Shown here: positions 19,099 through 28,729 of the stretch, piece by piece
Position numbering within the stretch: position 1 is the first letter of the stretch
How the letters are laid out: each line of letters begins with the position of its first letter
DNA from: Deltaproteobacteria bacterium
Lineage (GTDB): Bacteria > Desulfobacterota > Syntrophobacteria > BM002
Direction: 5' to 3'
Assembly (NCBI GenBank): GCA_022340905.1
Contig: JAJDNB010000027.1
Span: forward strand, 1 to 57,189
DNA: 57,189 nt
Made by a program: the position numbers and the translations under genes
The notes under the pieces: model-generated
What the model saw: the letters and a program-made list of their open reading frames with translations, nothing else
Databases searched by the model: none
What the model was told of the DNA's origin: nothing

Positions 19099-20034
19099 CT
19101 AGAATGTCAATTTTACCTTATCTATTGTTAGTACACTGTAATTGCTGATTATCTTGTGATGAACTCTAGTGCTGAATAAGGACAAGCCGAGGTGGAGGTA
19201 ACTGTGATAATTAAGAGGGTGAGAGCGAATTGACGCGATAAAGTATTTACGACCTTCTGCTGGATTATTATTCAGACAATAAAGTGAAGCAATTTCCTTT
19301 AAATGTTTTGCCAGTAAGCTAGGCCTTTTATTCAATTCACTCCTGTATTTTTCTACTATTCTCTCCCTTGCGATTATTACACTTTCCATTTCAGTAGATT
19401 TCTGTTCCCCATGAATATTGTATTTCGCCAAGATGTCAGGTACGAATGCGAATTCATAATATCTGGCAATCCTAATCCAGATATCCCAATCCTCACATGC
19501 GGGTAATGTGGGATCGAGCATCCCACATCTTTGAAAACATTCTCTTTTAACAATTGGCGCATGTATTGGGAAAAGATTTCTTTCTAAGAGATTATTATAA
19601 ACATCTCCATAAAGTTCAGGAGAAATGTATTTGACAATTTTTCCTGTTTTGCCTGAGGCATAGCAGAATCCGCAGTAGATTAGACCAAACGCACTTGGTA
19701 ATAGATGGAATTTTTCGAGCTGCTTTTCAAATTTAGTCGAAAATAATTCATCATCTGAGTCCAGAAATGTTATGTAATCACCTCTTGCTAATTCTATTCC
19801 CTGATTTCTGGCCCTGCCACACCCTCTATTTTCGTTATTTTTGACATATTTGATTCTTTTATCATTGTAGCTTTCTAATAAATCTGTTGTATTGTCTTTT
19901 GAATTATCGTCAATTATGATAATTTCAAAGTTTTCATATGTTTGACTTAGCACACTATCAATGGCTTTTCCCAGAAAATGTGCTCTATTATGCGTTGGCA
20001 CTATTACGCTTATCTTGCCACCATTGCTTAGCAT
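19099..20034 (-). CDS. GT2 glycosyltransferase
   Basis: A 311-residue GT-A enzyme with 'KISVIVPTHNRAHFLGKAID', 'IIIIDDNSKDNT', 'YITFLDSDDELF' and 'ACEDWDIWIRIARYY'. It is A+T-rich like the two sulfotransferase genes downstream, suggesting the three came together. It lies 18 bp after the next GT2 gene. The sugar is unknown. Confidence 0.9.
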   Translation of the reverse strand: MLSNGGKISVIVPTHNRAHFLGKAIDSVLSQTYENFEIIIIDDNSKDNTTDLLESYNDKRIKYVKNNENRGCGRARNQGIELARGDYITFLDSDDELFSTKFEKQLEKFHLLPSAFGLIYCGFCYASGKTGKIVKYISPELYGDVYNNLLERNLFPIHAPIVKRECFQRCGMLDPTLPACEDWDIWIRIARYYEFAFVPDILAKYNIHGEQKSTEMESVIIARERIVEKYRSELNKRPSLLAKHLKEIASLYCLNNNPAEGRKYFIASIRSHPLNYHSYLHLGLSLFSTRVHHKIISNYSVLTIDKVKLTF

Positions 20035-20052
20035 GATCAGGCCTGCATTAGC

Positions 20053-21147
20053 TTAATGTTCAGCACCCTCAGACTTTGATGAATAACTTATGTCACTCAA
20101 AAATGATCGCTGCTTAGAAGGTTTAAGCCCGATATCTATGAAGGCAGCTATTCTAGAGAAGAATTTTGTGTGCGCATGTATATCAAAAAGCATCATGAGT
20201 GACGTAATTGTTCTGAGGGATAATGGCTCAAGCTTTATCGCCTTTAGAAATTGTTGCCGTGCCAGGTCGCGGTCATTCTGAACATACAACCGCGATCCTA
20301 TACGGTAATGATTCCAGGCAAAAACCCGTTTTCGCCATTGTATTACCTTTGGGTCTGCATGTGAGCAAAAAAATCTGTCAATAGACCGTAACCGCTCCCT
20401 GTCAAAAGGAATCAGATCTTTTCCTGTCTTGCTACCCTCAGTTATGCGAAATGCAGCCAATTCAACGGGGAGGTAAGAGAATTTTACCTTCATTGCCGCC
20501 CGCAACCAGTAATCAACGTCCATGGCATAATTTAACTCTTCATCAAGATATCCTACTAAGTCCAAGAGTTTTCGCCTCATGAACACTGTTGGTTGGTAAA
20601 CAAAATTCCGGCATAACGCTACAAAGAGATCAAAGTCTCTGCCACGGCCAAGAAAAATGGTCTGGCTTTCCTTATCGACAACTCGGCAATCACCGTAGAC
20701 AATGTCACCCTCTTCATTCTGAGAGAGAAATTGGACTGCTTGCCGAATAGCCTCGGGTAGATATAGGTCATCAGAGTTAAGATAGGCTATGATATCGCCA
20801 CTGGCTCTTCTGAAGCCTTTGTTGATTGCATGGGACTGGCCCCGATCAGGCTCACTTACCCAGCAGGTAAGCCATGGCTCATATTGTTTTATTATATCTA
20901 AGCTTTCATCCGTGCTGCCGCCATCAATAATGATGTACTCTAAGTTGGGATATCCCTGTAATAGCACCGAGCGAATAGTCTCCCCGATGAATTTCCCCTG
21001 ATTGTACGAAGGCGTGACAATGCTTACACGGGGCCAGGCAAAACCATCGACCATGGTCTCTGGAAGTTGGGGGGTTTCTTCCGTCCACGGCCAACCTGAC
21101 TTATCCGGCAACGGAGAAGGAAGTTCACTGAGGGTTGGGCAGCGCAT
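20053..21147 (-). CDS. GT2 glycosyltransferase
   Basis: A 364-residue protein with an N-terminal extension of about 38 residues before 'PRVSIVTPSYNQGKFIGETI'. It has 'YIIIDGGSTDES', 'IAYLNSDDLYLPEA' (the N-x-DD metal site) and 'YAMDVDYWLRA', typical of WfgS/rhamnosyl-type GT2 enzymes that take 'NSDD' in place of DDD. The C-terminal part resembles a TPR hairpin ('DRDLARQQFLKAIKLEP'). Confidence 0.88.
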   Translation of the reverse strand: MRCPTLSELPSPLPDKSGWPWTEETPQLPETMVDGFAWPRVSIVTPSYNQGKFIGETIRSVLLQGYPNLEYIIIDGGSTDESLDIIKQYEPWLTCWVSEPDRGQSHAINKGFRRASGDIIAYLNSDDLYLPEAIRQAVQFLSQNEEGDIVYGDCRVVDKESQTIFLGRGRDFDLFVALCRNFVYQPTVFMRRKLLDLVGYLDEELNYAMDVDYWLRAAMKVKFSYLPVELAAFRITEGSKTGKDLIPFDRERLRSIDRFFCSHADPKVIQWRKRVFAWNHYRIGSRLYVQNDRDLARQQFLKAIKLEPLSLRTITSLMMLFDIHAHTKFFSRIAAFIDIGLKPSKQRSFLSDISYSSKSEGAEH

Positions 21148-21253
21148 ACAGACCTTTGGGCAAAATATCCTAAGTTCAGACTCCCAAGTCTCAAACCTAC
21201 TGCAATTGTTTCAACAACATCTCAACGTGGAAAGATGATGTGTGCGCCTGCGT

Positions 21254-22027
21254 CTAAACAGCGCGCGCCACCTGTAATACATTCCACGTTGTCTCATCCG
21301 GCTTGCGCTCAATTTCAGGAAAAGCGGTTAAACGGAGAGGAATAAAGCCCGCCGCTTCTAGAAATAATTCGAGTTCCAAAGGAAAGAAGAATCGAACATG
21401 ATGCGTTTCTTCAGTTTCGGCAATCAATCGGTCTTCCTCTAATTGCCACAACCGGTAATGCACTGCACAGACATGGCGGCGGATGTCAAGTTTCGCTGAG
21501 GCCATTCGCAAAGTCTTTCCTTTTGGTATTGATATTACTTTTACTCTCTGGGAAGGGCCTAAATTCAGGACCGCCGGCCCGTACCAAAAATCGCAAATGA
21601 GAAGTCCCTTAGGGTGGAGATGGTTACGTGCCGACTGGAGGGCCGCGAGCACGTCACCGTTTTCTGGTTGGTATCCCAAAACAGCAAACATCATCAACGT
21701 TGCATCGAAACGTTGGCCAAGTTCAAGGCTCCTTAAATCTCCTTCTCGGAATTCAACGGTGATGTGGTCAGCCAATTCCGTCTTCTTCCTTCGAGCGTGT
21801 TTGAGCATATCAGGTGCGCTATCTACCCCAACCACTCTGTATCCTCTTTGGCTTAGAGGAATTGCATGATTTCCGCTGCCGCATCCTAAATCCAAAACGT
21901 TTTGGACATTTCCCTCCCCATAGATCTCGAAGACCTGCTCGATCAGGTCGCACTCTGTTACATAGTCCTTGTCCTGATAGAGACTGTCATAAACATTCGC
22001 ATATGTGGAACCGAAGAGTTCGCTCAT
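21254..22027 (-). CDS. Class I SAM-dependent methyltransferase
   Basis: A 257-residue Rossmann-fold methyltransferase with motif I 'VLDLGCGSGNHAIPLSQRG', an acidic end of strand two ('VVGVDSAP') and 'TLMMFAVLGYQPENGD'. It starts as ATGA overlapping the aminotransferase stop, so the two are coupled. It probably N- or O-methylates an amino sugar made by that enzyme or its product on the glycan. The substrate is not readable from sequence. Confidence 0.87.
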   Translation of the reverse strand: MSELFGSTYANVYDSLYQDKDYVTECDLIEQVFEIYGEGNVQNVLDLGCGSGNHAIPLSQRGYRVVGVDSAPDMLKHARRKKTELADHITVEFREGDLRSLELGQRFDATLMMFAVLGYQPENGDVLAALQSARNHLHPKGLLICDFWYGPAVLNLGPSQRVKVISIPKGKTLRMASAKLDIRRHVCAVHYRLWQLEEDRLIAETEETHHVRFFFPLELELFLEAAGFIPLRLTAFPEIERKPDETTWNVLQVARAV

Positions 22028-23163
22028 GAAAGTACCTCTCGCAAGGCGTTACACACTTGCTCCAACTGATCTTCGGTCAGGGTGAGTCCTGAGGGGAGAT
22101 AAAGCCCACGGCGGGCAATCCGCTCCGCCACCGGATACTGTTCCCCCACAAAGAGACCACGCTGGTGAAATACGGGTTGCTCATGCATTCCAATGAAAAA
22201 AGGTCGCGTTTCCACACCACGCTTTTTTAGTTCCTCAGCAAGCAGTCTAGCGTCCATATTCGATTCTTGAGCAAGGACGATGCCGTACATCCAGTAGACA
22301 CTTCGCGCCCAGACCTCTTGCTGCTGAAGCTCCAGAGCCTGTATCTCCTGGAGACGTCGGGTGTATTCTCTTCCCATCCAGCGCTTGCGGGCGATGATTT
22401 CTTCTATTCTTTCCAATTGTGCCAGACCCAAAGCCGCCTGCATGTTAGTCATACGGAAATTGAATCCCAGTTCTTCATGACGAAAACGTCGGCCTGGCAG
22501 AAAACAAAGATTGCGAAGACCTCGAATTCTCTCGGCCAGTTTGGAATCATTGGTGAGTACCATCCCCCCCTCACCGGTGGTTATCAGTTTATTGGCGTAG
22601 AAGCTAAAACAACTCAAAGTACCAAAACTACCACAGCGGCGCCATTCTGGGCTGTTTGTCTTAATCCTACTAAGAATCTCACACCCGTGGGCCTCGGCGG
22701 CATCCTCAATAACGGCAAGTCCATATTGTTCCGCCAAACTCAGAAGAGGATCCATATCCACCGGGTGCCCGTAAATATGGACTGCCATTATGGCCCGCGT
22801 CTTCGGGGAGATCTTGCCCTTCACCTTATCCACGTCCATACACCAGGTTGCCGGTTCAGCGTCCACCAGAACGGGTACGCAGCCATTGTAAACCACGGCC
22901 AGAACGCAGGAGACGATGGTAAAGGTCGGCAAGATTATTTCATCGCCGGGTTGCAAGTCCAGTGCAGCCACAGCCACTTGCAAAGCAGCAGTACCGTTGC
23001 ACACAGCCACACCGTATTTTCTTCCACAATATGTCGCCCATTCCCGTTCAAACTCATGGATAAAACGCCCCGCTGAAGAAACCCATCCTGTTCGCACACA
23101 TTCGCTCACATATTCCAGTTCACGCTTGCCCAGCATGGGTTCATTGACTGGTATCGTGTTCAA
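22024..23163 (-). CDS. DegT/DnrJ/EryC1/StrS-family PLP aminotransferase (perosamine-synthase-like)
   Basis: A 379-residue sugar aminotransferase with 'VCNGTAALQVAVAALDLQPG', 'IVSCVLAVVYNGCVPVLVDAEP', 'VIEDAAEAHG' and the PLP lysine K192 in 'FYANKLITTGEGG'. It resembles GDP-perosamine synthases and related enzymes that convert a keto sugar nucleotide to an amino sugar. The start is TTG at 23163, overlapping the cupin stop and backed by AAGGAG five bases upstream. No dehydratase to make its substrate is in the window. Confidence 0.9.
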   Translation of the reverse strand: MNTIPVNEPMLGKRELEYVSECVRTGWVSSAGRFIHEFEREWATYCGRKYGVAVCNGTAALQVAVAALDLQPGDEIILPTFTIVSCVLAVVYNGCVPVLVDAEPATWCMDVDKVKGKISPKTRAIMAVHIYGHPVDMDPLLSLAEQYGLAVIEDAAEAHGCEILSRIKTNSPEWRRCGSFGTLSCFSFYANKLITTGEGGMVLTNDSKLAERIRGLRNLCFLPGRRFRHEELGFNFRMTNMQAALGLAQLERIEEIIARKRWMGREYTRRLQEIQALELQQQEVWARSVYWMYGIVLAQESNMDARLLAEELKKRGVETRPFFIGMHEQPVFHQRGLFVGEQYPVAERIARRGLYLPSGLTLTEDQLEQVCNALREVLS

Positions 23164-23561
23164 AAATGCTCCTTCTCATCAATTCCTAGATAAGGTCCTT
23201 GCTTAATCTCAAAGAAGACCGTGTCTTCAAGCATGCTGAATCCATGAGCCCCACCTACAACCAATACGACATCACCAGTTCTCAACTCCACACTGGCCAC
23301 CTTTTCCCTATCATCGTTATAGATATCGATAATACAATTGCCTTTCCGAATTAAGAGTACTTCCGAAGTGCCAACGATCTGCCGCTCCAGAGACCGATGG
23401 ATATGTCGCTTTATCTCAGTGCCGGCCGGATAGACCACAAAGCCCGCCTGAAAGTTCAAATCAGGAGGTGTGATAAAAGTTGTTTTTTCCGGATGCATCT
23501 CCGCGCGAATGATGTAGGCTAGAACCTTATCTTTCCAGCGGATGTATTCAATCGGTAGCAC
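23160..23561 (-). CDS. Cupin-domain protein
   Basis: A 133-residue single-cupin protein with 'TEIKRHIHRSLERQ' and a second-half motif 'TGDVVLVVGGAHGF'. It could be a sugar-nucleotide epimerase or isomerase-like enzyme or a binding protein; sugar clusters often hold such genes. It starts at GTG 23561, 4 bp after the upstream stop, with a weak ribosome site, and its TGA overlaps the next gene. The three-gene run cupin-aminotransferase-methyltransferase forms a tightly coupled cassette. Confidence 0.75.
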   Translation of the reverse strand: MLPIEYIRWKDKVLAYIIRAEMHPEKTTFITPPDLNFQAGFVVYPAGTEIKRHIHRSLERQIVGTSEVLLIRKGNCIIDIYNDDREKVASVELRTGDVVLVVGGAHGFSMLEDTVFFEIKQGPYLGIDEKEHF

Positions 23562-23565
23562 AATA

Positions 23566-24894
23566 TCACTCTTTCAAGCCACTACAGCTCGGAGCCTTGG
23601 AAACCAGCAGCGATTCGGCTTGTTTCAATATTTCCAGAAGACGCTGTCGATAATCATGGTGGGTATACTGAGCCAACCGCTCACGACCTCTTACAACCAT
23701 AAGCTGCCGCAAATCCTCCTCCTGGAGAAGACGGTATATGCCATCGGCGATATGGTCAACCGAACTCGGTTCCACTAGAACGGCTGCATCTCCAACCTGC
23801 TCGCGAATGCCTCGTATGTCCGAAGTCAAAACCGGACACCCAAATGCCCACGCTTCCAGCACGGGGATGTTGGTCGGCCCGAAGAAAGTGGGCATCACCA
23901 AAGCCGCTGCACCGGCGTAGAGGGCAGACATATCTTCATCTGGCACGTAGCCAATATGCAAGATCTGATCCTCCACAGCAAGTTGACGGGCAAGGGAGAA
24001 TATTTCCTTGTACGTATGCTGGCGGATTCTCCCTGCGTGAGTGCCGCAAAATACGATGGGAACTTCCAGCCGATGTTCTTGTTTAAGCAGCCCCAAGGCC
24101 TCCACAATACGACAGTGATTCTTGTGGGGCCAGAAATGAGCTGGATAGAACAAATATAGTTCTGGCAAACCGTAGCTTTTTCGGACCCGCCTTAGCTCAT
24201 GCACTGAAACATCTTCCGCCAGGTAGGGGGCTGGGAGGAATGGCAATACCTTGACCCGATCTGGTGTGATGCCACATTTCCAATATACGTTCAGGATATC
24301 CTCCCTACCAACTTCGGAATCCGCCAAAATCAGCGTAGCATAGCGGCTAGCATTACGGTAAAGATACTCTCTATACTCCCACTCCCCATCAGAAGAAACC
24401 TCAGGAAACTCTGGATGAAAACGGTGCTGTAAGTCATGGATTGCCATCACATAGGGAATCCCCGTTTCAAAGGACTGCGCCAGAGGACTAGGGTATAACA
24501 TCAGTTCCACACCGCAATCATCAAACCAACGGCGCAGCTCGGGTTGAAATCGTACCGTGTCCAAGTCGGGCACTCTGGGGTTAACGACCTTCCGAGCCTG
24601 CATTTGTCGCCAGAGCCATCGCCATGCTTCCCGATGGACCCCTTCACCCACCGCTTGGGCAAGGCGACCAAAAACCCTTTTCCCCCAAGAGGGACTCGGT
24701 AAAGGACTTACTCGCCAAGAACTCAATGCCAATGTCTCTAGAGCCAGGTAATCCCCTGGACCGGCAAAAACGACAAGCTCGTGGGCACACTTCCCGCTGC
24801 TTCTCAATTCATCCAGAGAGTGGAGCATGGTCAGGCTATACTGGTATACTCCGCCTCGTCTACGATTCAGAGCTGGAATGATACCGATGCGCAT
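23566..24894 (-). CDS. GT4 glycosyltransferase
   Basis: A 442-residue GT-B protein starting 'MRIGIIPALNRRRGGVYQYS'. The C-terminal donor domain has 'LFYPAHFWPHKNHCRIVEAL', 'ILHIGYVPDEDMSALYAGAA', 'VLEAWAFGCPVLTSDI' and 'DAAVLVEP', a mannosyl-type GT4 signature with HKNH in place of the usual KG. The 87 bp before the gene contain no clear promoter. Confidence 0.92.
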   Translation of the reverse strand: MRIGIIPALNRRRGGVYQYSLTMLHSLDELRSSGKCAHELVVFAGPGDYLALETLALSSWRVSPLPSPSWGKRVFGRLAQAVGEGVHREAWRWLWRQMQARKVVNPRVPDLDTVRFQPELRRWFDDCGVELMLYPSPLAQSFETGIPYVMAIHDLQHRFHPEFPEVSSDGEWEYREYLYRNASRYATLILADSEVGREDILNVYWKCGITPDRVKVLPFLPAPYLAEDVSVHELRRVRKSYGLPELYLFYPAHFWPHKNHCRIVEALGLLKQEHRLEVPIVFCGTHAGRIRQHTYKEIFSLARQLAVEDQILHIGYVPDEDMSALYAGAAALVMPTFFGPTNIPVLEAWAFGCPVLTSDIRGIREQVGDAAVLVEPSSVDHIADGIYRLLQEEDLRQLMVVRGRERLAQYTHHDYRQRLLEILKQAESLLVSKAPSCSGLKE

Positions 24895-24981
24895 GGCAGT
24901 CTCTATTAATCAGCTCCAGGTAGGTGACAGCAACAAAAACATCCCCTCAAGCCTGAAGTCAGCTGCGGCGGTAAAGAGCGT

Positions 24982-25977
24982 TTATTTCAAATATCTCTCC
25001 TGCAATACATAGTTCCTCAGAGACTGACTCGACGCCAGTCTCAGTTGATGCTTGCAACGGCCATACCAGTACCAAGATTTTGCGCGCCAATAGATCCGCC
25101 GATCAGCCAGCCTCAGCGAGCTGGTATAGGCCTGCGCTGCACCCACGATACAGCTTCCGGCGTGCAGCAGCAGTTGGATTGCAGACGATCGGTTGGTGCG
25201 CATGTGGGTGTAAGAATCGCTGATGCCCTGAATGAATGCACGCCAGAAAAAATAACCCTGCTCCAAACGCGAGGCCGGCACTCGATGATAAAGCCAAGCG
25301 CGGGGCTCGTAGATCACCCTGTAGCCGGCATCGTAGATCTTTTGATGCAGTCCTGTCTCGCCGTCGCCTCGTAGCCAGATCAAACGGTGATCACTGATAG
25401 CATCGGGATTGAAGCCGCCGATCTCGAAAAGCACCGACTTGCGAACCGACATGTTGCACCCGTAGACGGTTTGCGGCCAGGCCAATTCCAAGGTCTCATC
25501 ACCCAAATCCAACACACTCAGATTGACGCCCCCATTCCTCCCGAATTGATCCAGCCAAGCAGGAGGCTCTGCCTCCCATTTTGGCAGGATCTTGCCGCCC
25601 ACCACTGCCACAAGCGGATCCTCGAAGGGCTTTAAAATAGCCTTGAGCCATTCCGGTTGCATGATAACATCGTCGTCTACATATACGAGTACCTCACTTC
25701 GGGCTACCCTGGCCCCAGCGTGGCGTGCATTGTGCAATCCGATGCGGGACTCCTGGAGGTAGTGCACCGTGCAATCCTGCTCTACGATCGGCGCCATGAT
25801 TTGATAAGTATCATCTGTAGACCCGTTGTCCACTACGATGATTTCGTATTGATCGCCAGGGACAGTTTGGCGAGACACACAACGCATTATGTCCTGCAAA
25901 TAAGCGGCCCGATTGCAGGTGGGGATGATCACCGAGGCGAACACATCCTGCCTTTCCGTACAATTTCTAAGAGTCAA
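24982..25977 (-). CDS. GT2 glycosyltransferase
   Basis: A 331-residue GT-A enzyme with 'FASVIIPTCNRAAYLQDIM', 'IIVVDNGSTDDT', 'VLVYVDDDVIMQPEWL' and 'LRGDGETGLHQKIYDAGYRV'. The C-terminal hundred residues hold hydrophobic stretches. The start is uncertain: TTG at 25977 (overlapping the upstream gene by 11 bp, with AGAGG upstream) or GTG at 25944 with AGGCAGGAT before it. Confidence 0.88.
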   Translation of the reverse strand: MTLRNCTERQDVFASVIIPTCNRAAYLQDIMRCVSRQTVPGDQYEIIVVDNGSTDDTYQIMAPIVEQDCTVHYLQESRIGLHNARHAGARVARSEVLVYVDDDVIMQPEWLKAILKPFEDPLVAVVGGKILPKWEAEPPAWLDQFGRNGGVNLSVLDLGDETLELAWPQTVYGCNMSVRKSVLFEIGGFNPDAISDHRLIWLRGDGETGLHQKIYDAGYRVIYEPRAWLYHRVPASRLEQGYFFWRAFIQGISDSYTHMRTNRSSAIQLLLHAGSCIVGAAQAYTSSLRLADRRIYWRAKSWYWYGRCKHQLRLASSQSLRNYVLQERYLK

Positions 25978-26827
25978 AAAGTAAAGTACCTCTTGTCTTC
26001 GACTTGGAGACTGCTAGGAGAACCCTTCGTCTGAGTTCACTCGGTAAGAAAGCGAAACCTGCCAATGAGATCCTCTTGATTTTCTGCTTCAACTGAGCTG
26101 AACTCAGTCTCTCATATCGTCTAAAAAGGTTTACCAAATAGGGGTTTGTATAGTCCAAATGGTGCGGCTGAATTCCCCCTTTAAACACTAACTCAGCACC
26201 CAGAGTTGCGAATGCAATCCTCCGGTCATTAGTCCGTAAAAAGTTTAGCCACGTCTTCTGAAGATTTTCCCAATGGTCACGGGATGCTTGCACGTGCAGC
26301 TCTGCACGCCCAGGCTGGATAACCTTCAACCCTCTGTGCACACCGTAGTGAAAACTCTGGAACGGTGATGGGTCTTTGCAATGGACTGCTGCAGGAGCTA
26401 ACTCTGAATCGTCTAGGATTACCTCGTCATGCTTCCCAGGATAATCATCAACAAAAAGATGTTCCTCGTTCCGGCTCCACCTCACCGTGTTTCGATACGT
26501 GTGCATTCCCCAAATCAATTGATCAGAAAAAAAATCATGAACGGCAATTATCAAATCCTTCAGCCAAGCCGTCATATTAAACTTGTCTACTATCCTCGCG
26601 AACAGATGTTTGTTCTCGATCACCATGTCCGCGTCCACTTTCATAAACAGATCAAACTCATCAGCCCCCTCCATAAAGGTTTGATAGAGCCTTTCATGGG
26701 CCTCCTTATTTGGCAGATTTTTGAGAACAAAATTCTCAAAATTAGTGTAAGTCTGTTGCCTGATTCCTGCCAGACATTGTTCAAATTCATTTTCAATAGT
26801 GTACAAGGTTCCTACTAATATTTTCAT
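25967..26827 (-). CDS. GT-A-fold glycosyltransferase-like protein
   Basis: A 286-residue protein beginning 'MKILVGTLYTIENEFEQCLAGI', with 'YTNFENFVLKNLPNKEAHERLY' and an acidic 'FMKVDADMVI' that fits a GT-A metal site. It looks like a divergent GT2 enzyme. The ATG overlaps the stop of the upstream sulfotransferase-like gene (ATGA), so transfer and sulfation may be coupled. The C-terminus is basic. I do not recognise a characterised relative. Confidence 0.65.
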   Translation of the reverse strand: MKILVGTLYTIENEFEQCLAGIRQQTYTNFENFVLKNLPNKEAHERLYQTFMEGADEFDLFMKVDADMVIENKHLFARIVDKFNMTAWLKDLIIAVHDFFSDQLIWGMHTYRNTVRWSRNEEHLFVDDYPGKHDEVILDDSELAPAAVHCKDPSPFQSFHYGVHRGLKVIQPGRAELHVQASRDHWENLQKTWLNFLRTNDRRIAFATLGAELVFKGGIQPHHLDYTNPYLVNLFRRYERLSSAQLKQKIKRISLAGFAFLPSELRRRVLLAVSKSKTRGTLLFDS

Positions 26828-27639
26828 GCACGAATTCCCGCAAATTCTGGTACATTTAATTTACTAATAACCTCGGAGATTTCTTTTTCTAAATTGTGAA
26901 AATTAACTGACATATAGGGTAAACCGTTATCAGTTGTTTTGACATTTATCTTTTCTTTTCGGTTCAAAAAATATCTCATCCAAGCCAAAGGACCGGGGCG
27001 CGGCAGATTTAGCTGTCTTACCATACGTCTGAAACTTCTTAATGATTTGATGTCATCCAGCGAAATTTTGGCAATATGTGCATTTTTTTCCCGCAGAATA
27101 TGTTCATAATATATGCTTCTCCGTTTTATCTCGAGACAATACCAGTAACATAACTGATAATCATGTAAAGACTCCCAGTTAGGAAGTGAAAGTACTCCAG
27201 GGTCTTCAGGGCTGAGATAATATTTCAGCCCCTTTTCTGTACGCCCCGGAATAGTGCCCAAGCGGAGCATGCTTTTCGCTACATCACGGTCGGGTCTGGT
27301 CAGTATAATCAAGTCGGGAATAATATCCATATCCAGCAAGGGCTCAATGAATCCTTTACAAAAGAGATGACTCGTCTCAATGTAGATCGGTGCGTTCTCG
27401 TTTGCTATCTGTGGCAACTTTTTATCCATCCAGAATTTGACGGCGATTGTCTTATCTTTTTGAGCCCAACGCATAACATTGGAGAATCTTGGCTCTGGCT
27501 CGTGGCAGCTATGAACATACGGTATGAAGCTTAACATCTCAGCTAAATAGCCAGTACCGCTCCGGCCTGTTGTTACGGTAAAAATTAATCTTTTTTCCTG
27601 TATATTAGATTTGATTATACTGGTGAGTTCAGATGACAT
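26824..27639 (-). CDS. Sulfotransferase-like P-loop protein
   Basis: A 271-residue protein. The PAPS loop TTGRSGTGY is at residues 23-31, and the 3'-phosphate region reads 'LIILTRPDRDVAKSMLRLG'. It shares 'YLAEML', 'CHEPEP' and 'ETSHLFCKGF' with the gene at 28730-29545, so the two are paralogues. The ATG at 27639 is used because GAGGA lies five bases upstream; the longer frame begins with TTG. It is probably a cytoplasmic sulfotransferase acting on the cluster's glycan. Confidence 0.75.
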   Translation of the reverse strand: MSSELTSIIKSNIQEKRLIFTVTTGRSGTGYLAEMLSFIPYVHSCHEPEPRFSNVMRWAQKDKTIAVKFWMDKKLPQIANENAPIYIETSHLFCKGFIEPLLDMDIIPDLIILTRPDRDVAKSMLRLGTIPGRTEKGLKYYLSPEDPGVLSLPNWESLHDYQLCYWYCLEIKRRSIYYEHILREKNAHIAKISLDDIKSLRSFRRMVRQLNLPRPGPLAWMRYFLNRKEKINVKTTDNGLPYMSVNFHNLEKEISEVISKLNVPEFAGIRA

Positions 27640-27771
27640 TCTTTTCCTCGCCAATGGCTTGGCAACAATCTGTTGCGTTACAAATTTGCCATTAGTGAAA
27701 CGGTGACCTGGAAGATCATTCTAGAAATCTCCTTAAAAGTTAGGGCAGCCTAACCTATTAAAGCTACTCCT

Positions 27772-28647
27772 TTATAGCTTTAGTTTAAGCGCTGTTTTTA
27801 TGCGATGCACAATTCCTTCCCTAACACCTCCACCGCTTATTTGACGTCTGTCGGTTATTGCATCGATGATGAAAGGATAAATTGGCTTGGTCTTATCGAA
27901 AGGACCGCATTGTCTTTCAAGCTCAGCGAGTACTTTCAGCGCTTCCCGCTTGTTGTGAACAGCGTAATCTGAATAACCATCGCCTTGCCACCTCTTATCA
28001 TTACCCAGGTGGAATGTGAGATGCGTACTTTTGAATTCATTAAAGTTTTGAGCATGACACATAAGATTCCACAACAACACTCTTCCAATCCAGTTCACTC
28101 CAATACAAACGTGGCCAAGGTTAAAGCGTGAGTAGGCATTTCTTCTAAAAACAAAACAATCGTGCCCAGGATGCTCTTCCCCCACCTCTGCGAACATTAG
28201 GGGAATATCTTCAACTCCATTAAAATTTTCGGATATTGTTCTTCTGTTTATGGCAAAAGCATCGTATCCCGCATCTATAAACCTTTTCACTGCAGAGTAA
28301 AAATGCGGCATGAGGGAAATGTCAACATTTGAGTAGATCAAGTAGTCTGCTTCAGGTAGAGTTGTGTATAGTCGATTTAGAATATCAACCAGTAAGGGGA
28401 GTTTCCGCTCTTTCCCGAATGTCCCAACATCAAGAATCGACCTTCCAAGGTCTGGCGTTGGTTGGAACCATTCTGGGACAAGAGCACGGTCCTCCGGATA
28501 CTGTGCCGTAAGCAATTTCACTTCCACAACATCCCGAGCAAAATCGCGCGCTATCCTCATGGTCTCAAAGGTAATGGGTTGGGCTGTATATAAATCGGAA
28601 GATCTATCGACAATGACTGGGTTGACAATATGGCCGAAAGTTTTCAT
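27772..28647 (-). CDS. Putative nucleotide-diphospho-sugar transferase (unrecognised family)
   Basis: A 291-residue soluble protein. 'ADYLIYSNVDISLMPHFY' has the shape of a GT-A metal-binding turn, with 'YDAFAINRRTIS' and 'DCFVFRRNAYSRFNLGHVCIG' as in GT2-like domains, but the usual N-terminal 'SVIIPxYN' opening is missing. I do not recognise the family. It lies between two paralogous sulfotransferase-like genes. The longer frame starts with TTG at 28659; I prefer the ATG at 28647. Confidence 0.6.
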   Translation of the reverse strand: MKTFGHIVNPVIVDRSSDLYTAQPITFETMRIARDFARDVVEVKLLTAQYPEDRALVPEWFQPTPDLGRSILDVGTFGKERKLPLLVDILNRLYTTLPEADYLIYSNVDISLMPHFYSAVKRFIDAGYDAFAINRRTISENFNGVEDIPLMFAEVGEEHPGHDCFVFRRNAYSRFNLGHVCIGVNWIGRVLLWNLMCHAQNFNEFKSTHLTFHLGNDKRWQGDGYSDYAVHNKREALKVLAELERQCGPFDKTKPIYPFIIDAITDRRQISGGGVREGIVHRIKTALKLKL

Positions 28648-28729
28648 GAACTTTATCAATCCCTATCAGCTCTATTCGGGGCATCTCCGATGTCTGCAAG
28701 ATCCCTTTGAGACAGTATAACAATGCCGC

